Positions 1-6,212 of a DNA stretch of 64,000 nt are shown piece by piece; position 1 is the stretch's first letter, and every line of letters begins with the position of its first letter. A program made the position numbers and the translations under genes. The notes beneath the pieces were generated by a model. That model ran no database searches and had not been told where the DNA came from. It saw only the letters and a program-made list of their open reading frames with translations. The stretch spans positions 434,001-498,000 of the forward strand of contig NZ_JAFLWW010000001.1 in NCBI RefSeq assembly GCF_018555685.1, written 5' to 3'. This DNA comes from Aminobacter anthyllidis (GTDB lineage Bacteria; Pseudomonadota; Alphaproteobacteria; Rhizobiales; Rhizobiaceae).

Positions 1-1614
1 GCCCTTGACGAGGCGTCCAGTCGTGTCTTCGAACAGCAGAAAATCCGCGGTGCCCGTTCGGCCAGTCTTGCGGCACTTCAGGACCGAGACGGTCGACGTG
101 TTCTTGGCGATGTCGCTGTCGGCCTGTTGGTCTCGGGAGATCGCGAAGACGCCGTTGGACAACTGCTTGATGCCACCAGAACCCCGGAGGTCATCCAGGG
201 TGGGCACAGCGCCGTTCTCGAACGACTTGCCGCCGCCTGGGGGTTTCCGCAGGTGACTGATCAGGCCGATGTAGATGTCGAGTTCGACGGTGAGCGACTT
301 CAGCTTGTGCATGATCGAGTCGATACGCTTACGTTCGTCATCGCCGGGAGCTTCGGATACGAGAATTGACAAGTGATCCAACCAGAAGATGCGGCACCCC
401 ATCGCGTGGAGGTACCTGATGACGGAATAGAGGCTGTCGTCCTCCATCGAGCCGAAGGCGTCGTACAGCTGGAACCTCGGGGCACCCTGGTCATCGGTCG
501 AGAGGAATAGCTCCTCGGCGGCCTTCTGGTACTCGGGGGTGTCCTTGAAGTCGGGGTCGTCGACTGTGAAACGCTTGCCGACCCGGATGGCGATCAGATC
601 GTCTCCGGTGTCCTCCAGGGGTTCCTCAAGGTGGATGAGGGCCTGATTGAACGGGGTCGTTTCGAAGTAGTGGTGCTGGAGGGTCTTGATGATCGTCGTC
701 TTGCCCATGCCCGAACCGGAGGTCCAGGTGTCAAGCTCGCCGAACCGGATGCCGCCACCGGTCATGAAGTTCAGCAGGGCCATGATCTCGGGGTAGGCGA
801 AGCTGGTGACCTTGGGTCTCGACTTCAGCCGCTCGATGATCTTGGAGCCGCTGACGATCCCCTCAGGGCGGTACTGCTTGGCACCCCAGATGGCGTCGGA
901 AATCTTGGCCGACATACCGGCCTGGAGTAGGTCCGATGCATCCTTGTAGCCCTCGGGGGCCCAGGTGATCCAACACTTGCCCGGAGGCAGGAGCTTTTTG
1001 ACCTCGTTGACCGCCTTGCGGCCAGCCTCGTCGTTGTCGAAGAACAGGATGATCTTCTCGAACTTTAGGAGCCAGTCGAGGGAGTTGGTGATGTCCTTGG
1101 CGGCGTTACCTGCGCCGTTGACCAGGGAGACCACAGGCCACTTGTTCTGCTGGGTCTGGGAGACTGACAGCGCGTCAATCTCGCCCTCGGTGACCACCAC
1201 CTGCTTGCCGCCGTCTCGCCACAGCCATTGGCCGTAGAGACCCTTGACGGCCTTGTGGTTGATCCAGGGGAACTCCTTGTCGGGCGTCCTGATCTTCTGG
1301 GCGACCACAGCGCGGTCGTCGGAGAGATACTGGGCAATCTGACGGGGGTTCCCGTAGTAGTCGGCCTGGATGTAGGACCAGAACCGACAGGTCTCTTCAG
1401 TGATCCTGCGTTTGCCGAGGGCGGTATAGGACCCCCGCAGGAGGGCCGAGGACCCAGCAGTCCTCGGAGCCTCGTCGTCGATGCTCTCCACTTCGTCGGT
1501 GTTCCTACGGGTTCGGCATGAGTGGCAGAAGGTGTGGTCCGAGTAGATCGCCAGGGCGTCGGAGCTTCCGCAGTCGTCGCAAGGTTGGTGGGTTCGGATC
1601 GCGACTTCGCTCAA
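1..1614 (-). CDS. T7 gp4-like DNA primase-helicase (3' end cut by window edge)
   Basis: Bifunctional replication protein of the T7 gp4 family: it primes lagging-strand synthesis and unwinds the phage fork. About 538 codons are visible; T7 gp4 has 566 residues, so only a short C-terminal tail is missing. The N-terminus carries a zinc motif (CDDC at residues 12-15, CHSC at 30-33). A Toprim motif TEGEIDAL lies near 1160-1196 and the helicase Walker A, GSGMGKTT, near 694-717. The last visible residues (TGTADFLLFEDTTGRL) match the end of the gp4 helicase core. The start is a TTG at 1614-1612 overlapping the TGA of the RNA ligase (TTGA), implying translational coupling. Identity is firm; the start is inferred. 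Confidence 0.9.
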   Translation of the reverse strand, partial: MSEVAIRTHQPCDDCGSSDALAIYSDHTFCHSCRTRRNTDEVESIDDEAPRTAGSSALLRGSYTALGKRRITEETCRFWSYIQADYYGNPRQIAQYLSDDRAVVAQKIRTPDKEFPWINHKAVKGLYGQWLWRDGGKQVVVTEGEIDALSVSQTQQNKWPVVSLVNGAGNAAKDITNSLDWLLKFEKIILFFDNDEAGRKAVNEVKKLLPPGKCWITWAPEGYKDASDLLQAGMSAKISDAIWGAKQYRPEGIVSGSKIIERLKSRPKVTSFAYPEIMALLNFMTGGGIRFGELDTWTSGSGMGKTTIIKTLQHHYFETTPFNQALIHLEEPLEDTGDDLIAIRVGKRFTVDDPDFKDTPEYQKAAEELFLSTDDQGAPRFQLYDAFGSMEDDSLYSVIRYLHAMGCRIFWLDHLSILVSEAPGDDERKRIDSIMHKLKSLTVELDIYIGLISHLRKPPGGGKSFENGAVPTLDDLRGSGGIKQLSNGVFAISRDQQADSDIAKNTSTVSVLKCRKTGRTGTADFLLFEDTTGRLVKG

Positions 1615-2207
1615 GCCGCTTCCTGCCACTTGCCGAGGTCGTATTCGAACGTCTTCTTGAACAGGGAGCGAGCGCTGTGGACGTAGACCACGATGCCCTC
1701 GGGGTTCATGAAGCCGTCGACCATCCGCGAGCCGTTCATCCTGAGGTCGCACATGGCTTCCTCAATGTCGGCGTCGGAGAACGCGCCCTTGTGCAGGACG
1801 GGGACGACCTGGACGCAGTTCGGTGTCTGTGGGTTGTGGGGACCCCAGCGCTCGCTGTTGAACAGAGCGAAGTGGCGTTCGCCCAGGCCGTAGCCGCGCT
1901 GGATGCCGTGGCCGTACCATTCACCGAAGTGCTGGCCGAGGCCGAGCTTGGCGAGTTCAGGAGCGTTGCGTTCGGCCCAGGCGGCGAAACCGTAGTTGTC
2001 CGTGGCCTTGCCGGGGGTGATCCAGCGGCTGCGGGAACCGGCACGAAGGGCCAGACCGTTGACGACCGCAATGGTCTCGTTGGTCATGTCCATGTCTTCC
2101 GAGGTGGCCTCGGAGATCACGATCTGGGCGTTGGTGCCGTCGAGCTTCTCGGTGATGATGCACGAGGTGGACAGGCGGGAGAGCTTAGGGAACGGCTGGA
2201 ACTGCAT
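1611..2207 (-). CDS. Phage RNA ligase (Rnl2-like nucleotidyltransferase)
   Basis: 198-residue protein with the covalent nucleotidyltransferase signature. Motif I is EKLDGTN with the AMP-accepting lysine at residue 21. GEWYGHGIQRGYG fits motif III, EGIVVYV fits motif IV, and KKT near the C-terminus fits motif V. The family seals nicked or broken RNA using ATP; phage members often repair tRNA cut by host nucleases. The length matches a bare catalytic domain without the C-terminal domain of longer Rnl2 proteins. It starts inside the end of a 59-residue gene (23-base overlap) with GAGGTAG as a plausible ribosome site, and its TGA overlaps the primase start. It could instead act on DNA, but KLDGTN with this length favours RNA ligase. 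Confidence 0.8.
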   Translation of the reverse strand: MQFQPFPKLSRLSTSCIITEKLDGTNAQIVISEATSEDMDMTNETIAVVNGLALRAGSRSRWITPGKATDNYGFAAWAERNAPELAKLGLGQHFGEWYGHGIQRGYGLGERHFALFNSERWGPHNPQTPNCVQVVPVLHKGAFSDADIEEAMCDLRMNGSRMVDGFMNPEGIVVYVHSARSLFKKTFEYDLGKWQEAA

Positions 2208-2364
2208 GTGGGACTACCTCAAGAATAGCTTGCGCCATCTCCCGGGCCCCTTCGGGCTTCAGGTAGACAGTCGCGGTGCGGAATTTCAGGATGATTTCGC
2301 CTCCCCTGAGGGTGACCTTGAGGTCCGAGGGGAGGCTGTCGTTCGTGTGGTCGTTGAAGCTCAT
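2185..2364 (-). CDS. Small phage protein, 59 aa
   Basis: Short frame (MSFNDHTNDSLPSDL at the N-terminus). Its ATG overlaps the TGA of the upstream 67-residue gene as ATGA, and its 3' end overlaps the RNA ligase start by 23 bases. The centre (VTLRGGEIILKFRTATVYL) looks like a beta-strand pair. Support comes from the tight overlap pattern shared with neighbouring phage genes. No function is recognised. Confidence 0.6.
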   Translation of the reverse strand: MSFNDHTNDSLPSDLKVTLRGGEIILKFRTATVYLKPEGAREMAQAILEVVPHAVPAVP

Positions 2365-2564
2365 TCCACCAATGCGGCGATCTTCTCGGCGGCTCGCAGG
2401 GCCTTGGTGCGCTCGTCGATTGCGCCGTAGCGATCCTTCGCCAGGCGGTCGAGTTCGTCCTCCAGAACCGCCGCCTTCATTTCCATGGCGTCGGCGTGGG
2501 CGTGTAGCTGGCGAACCATCTTGTTGAGCTTGGCAGTGATCGAGGAAACAGATTTGGTGAACAT
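2361..2564 (-). CDS. Small coiled-coil phage protein, 67 aa
   Basis: 67-residue protein starting MFTKSVSSITAKLNK. After that it is almost continuously helical and charged (leucine, alanine, glutamate, arginine), consistent with a short coiled coil. The frame stays open upstream, but this ATG is preferred because it leaves a 25-base gap after the Nudix gene and the upstream extension is proline/serine-rich and unnatural. It ends in an ATGA overlap with the next gene. Function unknown; a structural or host-interaction role would be a guess. Confidence 0.65.
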   Translation of the reverse strand: MFTKSVSSITAKLNKMVRQLHAHADAMEMKAAVLEDELDRLAKDRYGAIDERTKALRAAEKIAALVE

Positions 2565-2575
2565 CGTGGAAACTC

Positions 2576-2587
2576 CGTTATCGTGGG
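2576..2587 (-). repeat. Weak copy of phage CGTTAACGTGGA element
   Basis: On the plus strand this reads CGTTATCGTGGG, two mismatches from the exact 12-base element at 5679-5690 and 6199-6210. It lies in the short gap between the Nudix gene and the 67-residue gene, directly upstream of a start codon. It could be a phage promoter or operator; the evidence is only recurrence and position. Confidence 0.3.
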
Positions 2588-2589
2588 GA

Positions 2590-3039
2590 TCAGATGAAAA
2601 AGCGGACGGCGGCGTCGTAGTGCCGGGGGAACGCCCAGTGGCTCTCGGGGCCAACCTCGGTCAGACCAAGGACCATGATGGTCTCGGGGTCGGGTAGGGT
2701 CTTTGGCTCGTAGGAGGCAGGAGGGCTGCTGTGCTGGGCGATGATCAGGTTGTTCCCGTACTCGTCCGTGACGACAGGGCCGATCTGCTTCAGGCTACCG
2801 GGGTAGATGCGGTATCCGGTCTCTTCGAAGACCTCCCGGGCACCAGCTTCCTGCCAGCTTTCGCCGCGCATCTGGTAACCTCCAGGGAGACCCACGAGGC
2901 CCCTGCCGGGGTTGTTGCCTCGGAGAACCGCTAGTAGGCGTCGGCTGTTTTCCAGGGGAACCAGGACGATCACCACGGTCGGCGTGTTGTCGAAGACGGG
3001 TGAGCCATCCTCTCGGTGGGCGACAGGCTTATCAACCAT
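2590..3039 (-). CDS. Phage Nudix hydrolase
   Basis: 149-residue Nudix-fold pyrophosphatase. The Nudix box fits GX5EX7REUXEEXGU exactly: the segment begins GYQMRGE, spans seven residues and ends REVFEETGY, at about residues 55-78. Such enzymes hydrolyse nucleoside diphosphates linked to another group, such as dNTPs, NADH, ADP-ribose or capped RNA 5' ends; the sequence does not say which. It starts by overlapping the preceding 65-residue gene by 8 bases and lies two small genes before the RNA ligase. The pairing hints at RNA 5'-end or NAD-related chemistry, but that is inference. Confidence 0.88.
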   Translation of the reverse strand: MVDKPVAHREDGSPVFDNTPTVVIVLVPLENSRRLLAVLRGNNPGRGLVGLPGGYQMRGESWQEAGAREVFEETGYRIYPGSLKQIGPVVTDEYGNNLIIAQHSSPPASYEPKTLPDPETIMVLGLTEVGPESHWAFPRHYDAAVRFFI

Positions 3040-3229
3040 TGAGGACCTCCATGCGCTTCATTCCCGCCGCGATTGACGCGATGCAGAGATGTTCTGGGAG
3101 GTTGTGGGCTGCGGCGTCCTGACAGGCCAAATCAATGGCACCCTCAAGTTTCCCCTTGAGGATCACGACCTCGTCAATGAAGGCATCGACTGCCTTGTTG
3201 ATGGCCGCATCAAACTGTTCGACGTTCAT
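3032..3229 (-). CDS. Small phage protein, 65 aa
   Basis: 65-residue acidic, alanine-rich, mainly helical protein starting MNVEQFDAAINKAVDAFIDE. A plain ribosome site (CAGGAGATTTCC) precedes the ATG. Its 3' end overlaps the Nudix start by 8 bases. Two cysteines near the middle and C-terminus do not form a recognised metal motif. No function is recognised. Confidence 0.65.
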   Translation of the reverse strand: MNVEQFDAAINKAVDAFIDEVVILKGKLEGAIDLACQDAAAHNLPEHLCIASIAAGMKRMEVLNG

Positions 3230-3242
3230 GGAAATCTCCTGG

Positions 3243-3821
3243 TTAAGCCGCGAGGCTGATGATCTGGGCGTGGAATTTCTGGCGGTCGGTGAAGCGCACC
3301 TTCTCGCCCTCGGCGATCTCCTGCCGGATGCGCTCGATCCTGGGGCCCTGCTGCATCTCGATGATGCGAGCCATCAGGTCGTCGACGGTGTCCTCAGGGA
3401 CGATCAGCTGTTGGGTGCGGGTATGGGCCGGGGCGAAGTGGACGAAGTCCTCCAGGCGGCGGCGTTCCTGCTGGTACATCTGCGGCTGGGCGTCGATGGC
3501 AGCGAAGTTGTCCCAGTGGTTGCCCATGGTGTGCATCACTTCGATCTGGCGAGCCATGAGGCGTACTGGGAGGTCGGGGAGGCGGGTGCGACCACCGAAG
3601 GGGTCCCCGGCGTGTCCCATGAAGTGCCAGTCGACGGCTCCGGTGATCCCGGCGATCCCTGCCCGTTCATTGCGGAGGGCGATGGACATCTGGTTCCGGT
3701 AGGGGTCCTGCTGGGCACTGAGGGACCAACCGGCCTGTTGGAGCCGGAAGGTATCAGTGGTCCAGCCAGCCCAGTGAAGGGTAACCGGCTGGGACCTCAG
3801 ATAGTGGTCGTCGAACCTCAC
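3243..3821 (-). CDS. Conserved-looking phage protein of unknown function, 192 aa
   Basis: 192 residues beginning MRFDDHYLRSQPVTLHWAG, with a GTG start at 3821 overlapping the TGA of the upstream 57-residue gene. The N-terminal half is rich in tryptophan, histidine and glycine (WHFMGHAGDPFGG), which may mark a binding or catalytic surface. The C-terminal half is helical and charged. Length and composition support a real soluble protein. I do not recognise the family; position suggests a role in early phage takeover or nucleotide metabolism, without direct evidence. Confidence 0.7.
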   Translation of the reverse strand: MRFDDHYLRSQPVTLHWAGWTTDTFRLQQAGWSLSAQQDPYRNQMSIALRNERAGIAGITGAVDWHFMGHAGDPFGGRTRLPDLPVRLMARQIEVMHTMGNHWDNFAAIDAQPQMYQQERRRLEDFVHFAPAHTRTQQLIVPEDTVDDLMARIIEMQQGPRIERIRQEIAEGEKVRFTDRQKFHAQIISLAA

Positions 3822-3991
3822 TTGGTGATGTCCCGGAGGATCACCGCGTACTCGTCCTCGGCGTTCCTGAGGATCGCCCGGGCGTCTTCGATGCGCTTCA
3901 GCGCGGCCTTGAGCTTGGCCTTGGCGGCCTTCGTCCGTTCCTCGTTCAGTTCCTTCTTGGCTTCCGCCTCGACTGCTTTGATGTCAAACAT
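3818..3991 (-). CDS. Small lysine/alanine/glutamate-rich coiled-coil phage protein, 57 aa
   Basis: 57-residue protein starting MFDIKAVEAEAKKELNEERT, predicted as one long charged helix. The ATG lies 3 bases after the preceding gene and the TGA overlaps the next GTG start. Support comes from this end-to-end packing and natural helical composition. Function unknown; small alpha-helical early phage proteins often bind host enzymes, but nothing here shows a target. Confidence 0.6.
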   Translation of the reverse strand: MFDIKAVEAEAKKELNEERTKAAKAKLKAALKRIEDARAILRNAEDEYAVILRDITK

Positions 3992-3994
3992 GGT

Positions 3995-4156
3995 TCACGA
4001 TCTCCGTTCAATCTTCAGGGTGTAGGGGAACAGGCGCTGCCACCACGGCCTCGCTTGCTGTTTCAGTATCCGCTGCTTTGCTTCCGCGACGGCGGCCTTG
4101 AAGGCCTCGTCGGCAAGCTCTTGCTTGGCGAAGCGGATGATTTCGTCGGGATGCAT
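3995..4156 (-). CDS. Small phage protein, 53 aa, overlapping the end of endonuclease I
   Basis: Frame starting MHPDEIIRFAKQELADEAFK and ending LKIERRS, with natural composition: an amphipathic helix, then WWQRLFPYTL. It overlaps the last 94 bases of the endonuclease frame, whose own sequence there is unnaturally serine/proline-rich. Either it is a separate overlapping gene, or it is the true C-terminus of endonuclease I reached by a frameshift. The frame itself is well supported; its status as a separate gene is not certain. Confidence 0.5.
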   Translation of the reverse strand: MHPDEIIRFAKQELADEAFKAAVAEAKQRILKQQARPWWQRLFPYTLKIERRS

Positions 4157-4581
4157 TCGGCCAGCCATTCCTTGGGAATGATGCCCTTGTCCGCGTACAG
4201 GAAGCCCTTGTCCTCGCACCACTTTGCGTAGGTGGTGGTCGAGGTTTTGCTGATCTTCGCCCTCGCGTTTTGGAACACGAAGCGGATGTCAAGCTCAGGA
4301 TGTTGCTGCCGGATCAAGAGGTGTTTCTGTCGGTCTTCAGTGAGGAAACGGCCCTTCCCCTCAATGTACAACTTGGTGCCATCCCGCTTTTTCAGGGTGT
4401 GGAAATCCGGGTTGTACTTGGCCTTTTTCGCGGGTTTGACGTAGTCGATCTTGTCGACCTCGAACCCGAACTCACAGCCCGACAGCCGAAGCTGTCGAGC
4501 CATGTCTCGCTCCAAACCTGAGCGGTAGCGGTTTAGGTCAGTAATCCACGTCCGAGTCGTCAGCCGACCCGTCGCCCTCAC
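4063..4581 (-). CDS. T7 endonuclease I-like Holliday junction resolvase
   Basis: Homologue of T7 gp3, which cleaves branched DNA and degrades host DNA. Conserved features in order: RSGLE with the first catalytic glutamate, YNPDFH with the catalytic aspartate, YIEGKGRF with the glutamate and lysine of the PD-(D/E)XK core, and HLLIRQQHPELDIRFVF, nearly identical to the T7 segment. The only usable start codon upstream of RSGLE is GTG at 4581, inside the 3' end of the SSB gene (44-base overlap). From there it is 172 residues against 149 in T7; the excess is a low-complexity tail overlapping the next frame. Confidence 0.87.
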   Translation of the reverse strand: MRATGRLTTRTWITDLNRYRSGLERDMARQLRLSGCEFGFEVDKIDYVKPAKKAKYNPDFHTLKKRDGTKLYIEGKGRFLTEDRQKHLLIRQQHPELDIRFVFQNARAKISKTSTTTYAKWCEDKGFLYADKGIIPKEWLAECIPTKSSASPSKSLPTRPSRPPSRKQSSGY

Positions 4582-5146
4582 TGTCGAAACCCGAGGTGTC
4601 GGCATCGCTGCCTTCCTCGCCTTCGTAACCGTCTTCCTCGTCGAACGCGGAGGTGTCACCCTTGCCGCCGCCCGTCACCAGTTCGATGACCTGGACGATA
4701 GTCGGCTGGAGATTGATGCCCTTGTTCGGGAGGTTGTAGGGATAGACCTCGACCTGGACGCGGATGACAGAGCCACCCCAAACGTTCACGTCTGCAGGAA
4801 TTTCCTTCTTCTTGCCGTCGATCACCAGAGGGCGGCGATCCCAGACCTTGCCCGTCTTCTTCGACAGCTTGTTGTTCACCTTGATGGTGAAGACCACGAA
4901 GCCGGTCTCGTTGCCGTCCTCGTCCGTCTCGTACTTCCAGACCTTGTTGTCCTTCGCTGGCATCGCCTTGCCCAGGTGGGCCTTGGCAATCGTCTGGATT
5001 TTCTTGATGGTCGGGAGGGCCTCGTCGACCTTCAGGCGGACATTCGCCTTGTAGGTGCCGAGGTCGTTGAACTTGGTATCAGGACGGCTCAGCGCCGGAT
5101 AAACTGCCTCGCCCTTCGGGAGAGTGATCAGTTCAGACTTAGACAT
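4538..5146 (-). CDS. T7 gp2.5-like single-stranded DNA binding protein
   Basis: 202-residue protein with an OB-fold-like body starting MSKSELITLPKGEAVYPALS and a very acidic tail of about 40 residues (repeats of Asp, Glu, Ser and Gly) ending DVDY. The acidic tail with a terminal aromatic residue is the hallmark of T7 gp2.5, where it contacts DNA polymerase and the primase-helicase. Its place just before endonuclease I matches T7 gene order. It overlaps the preceding gene by 8 bases and the endonuclease by 44. Body similarity was judged by eye; tail and synteny carry the call. Confidence 0.8.
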   Translation of the reverse strand: MSKSELITLPKGEAVYPALSRPDTKFNDLGTYKANVRLKVDEALPTIKKIQTIAKAHLGKAMPAKDNKVWKYETDEDGNETGFVVFTIKVNNKLSKKTGKVWDRRPLVIDGKKKEIPADVNVWGGSVIRVQVEVYPYNLPNKGINLQPTIVQVIELVTGGGKGDTSAFDEEDGYEGEEGSDADTSGFDSEGDGSADDSDVDY

Positions 5147-5423
5147 AAAGGATGTGGCCTTTTCCCACTGCCTCTACGATATCGCAGAGGTCCAGTGTTT
5201 CGTGATAGTCGCCTTCTTCGAACTCGTCGAAGAGGAACGTGTCGTTGGTGAGGGCCTCGCGGAAACCGTCTTCCACGAGGTGGTCGGTGCGCAGTTGCTC
5301 ACCGAGGGTGGCCATCACGTCAGCGGGGTCGTCGACGTGGGCGATGGCGTTCTTGGGGTTGTCCAGGTAGTCGTTGATTTCGACATCCGACCACCAGAGT
5401 TCGCCTTTGATTTCCTTAGGCAT
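5139..5423 (-). CDS. Acidic phage protein of unknown function, 94 aa
   Basis: 94 residues starting MPKEIKGELWWSDVEINDYL, strongly acidic in the C-terminal two thirds (DEFEEGDYHETLDLCDIVE). It overlaps the preceding gene by 8 bases and the SSB gene by 8. Small acidic early proteins in this position sometimes mimic DNA or bind host RNA polymerase or nucleases, but no such family is recognised here. Confidence 0.65.
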   Translation of the reverse strand: MPKEIKGELWWSDVEINDYLDNPKNAIAHVDDPADVMATLGEQLRTDHLVEDGFREALTNDTFLFDEFEEGDYHETLDLCDIVEAVGKGHILYV

Positions 5424-5721
5424 CCTGCAGGGCCTCCTTGCTTTCGAGGTTCGTCGACGAGAAGCCGAGCTTCATCATGTTGGCGATGGTGGCTGCGATG
5501 GACCGCTTGGGGCTCACCCCGCGCCAACCCTTGGTGGGATGGATCGAGCCATCGACTTGGGTGTCGTTGAACCGGTCGAGAACCTCTCCCCCGTGGATGG
5601 CCTGACGGGCCACCGCGAGAGCATACCGGCGAGACTTGCGGTTACCCTGGGTGGGGGCCAAGACCGACAGTTTCGCTGCGTTAACGTGGAAATTTCGGGA
5701 AAAGTTGGAGGCGTTCAGCAT
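5416..5721 (-). CDS. Basic phage protein of unknown function, 101 aa
   Basis: 101 residues starting MLNASNFSRNFHVNAAKLSV, basic and glycine/serine-containing. An ATG 3 bases after the upstream stop fits the packed layout. One exact copy of the 12-base repeat CGTTAACGTGGA lies inside its 5' coding region (codons for HVN), so either the repeat is coincidental here or a signal is embedded in the gene. No domain is recognised. Confidence 0.6.
   Translation of the reverse strand: MLNASNFSRNFHVNAAKLSVLAPTQGNRKSRRYALAVARQAIHGGEVLDRFNDTQVDGSIHPTKGWRGVSPKRSIAATIANMMKLGFSSTNLESKEALQDA
5679..5690 (-). repeat. Phage 12-base element CGTTAACGTGGA, copy within a gene
   Basis: Identical on the plus strand to 6199-6210 and containing the palindrome CGTTAACG. 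It lies about 30 bases inside the 101-residue gene. It is a candidate promoter or operator for the phage RNA polymerase or a regulator; function is unproven. Confidence 0.35.
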
Positions 5722-5724
5722 GGA

Positions 5725-5946
5725 TCAGGCGTCCTTCGGGGTGCCGGGGTTTCGGGGGTCGACGGTCTGGGCCTTGCCCTTGACCGGCTTGTTCACTTCG
5801 GTGATTGCCTTCTCGTCGGCGACCATCTGCGGGATAGGGTTGTGGGACCCTGTGCAGTTCTGGCACTCGACCGGGGCTTTGCCCTTGGGGTCCACGGAGG
5901 CGTAAAAACGCTCACCGCAGCCACGACAGCGTATTCCTCGCTGCAT
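5725..5946 (-). CDS. Small zinc-ribbon phage protein, 73 aa
   Basis: 73 residues starting MQRGIRCRGCGERFYASVDP. Two CxxC pairs (CRGC at residues 7-10 and CQNC at about 28-31) are spaced as in a small zinc ribbon, followed by a basic, proline-rich disordered tail. Such proteins often bind nucleic acid or remodel transcription or replication complexes. It lies 3 bases after the 78-residue gene and 3 bases before the 101-residue gene. The zinc site is seen directly; a nucleic-acid role is inference. Confidence 0.68.
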   Translation of the reverse strand: MQRGIRCRGCGERFYASVDPKGKAPVECQNCTGSHNPIPQMVADEKAITEVNKPVKGKAQTVDPRNPGTPKDA

Positions 5947-5948
5947 GA

Positions 5949-6185
5949 TCAGATTTCCTTCTGGTGGCGGAAGAAGCGCACGGCGGCCAGGGCGTCCTGC
6001 CGGTTGCGCTGGACATCGAGGCAGACTTCGCCGCCGATGTTGACGCCGAGTTCATCCATCGTGCGGTCGGTGACACGGGCGACGATCTCGAACTGCTTGT
6101 CGAACGCGCGGCGGGAGTAGTGAACCGATGCCGGAATGTAGTTCGACTTGGAGCGAATTTCTTCCATCTTCGTGGTGATCTTCAT
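5949..6185 (-). CDS. Small phage protein downstream of RNA polymerase, 78 aa
   Basis: 78 residues starting MKITTKMEEIRSKSNYIPAS. The mixed alpha/beta composition (QFEIVARVTDRTMDEL then GGEVCLDVQ) suggests a compact fold. It is the first gene after the RNA polymerase and is preceded by an exact copy of the 12-base element at 6199-6210, so it may head the transcript made by the phage polymerase. Function unknown. Confidence 0.65.
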   Translation of the reverse strand: MKITTKMEEIRSKSNYIPASVHYSRRAFDKQFEIVARVTDRTMDELGVNIGGEVCLDVQRNRQDALAAVRFFRHQKEI

Positions 6186-6198
6186 ATCGTGGAGTCCT

Positions 6199-6210
6199 CG
6201 TTAACGTGGA
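6199..6210 (-). repeat. Phage 12-base element CGTTAACGTGGA, intergenic copy
   Basis: It sits in the 27-base gap between the RNA polymerase stop and the 78-residue gene, where a T7-like phage would carry a promoter for its own polymerase. It is identical to the copy at 5679-5690. The gap also contains a further CCACGAT just before the ATG. Confidence 0.4.
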
Positions 6211-6212
6211 GA

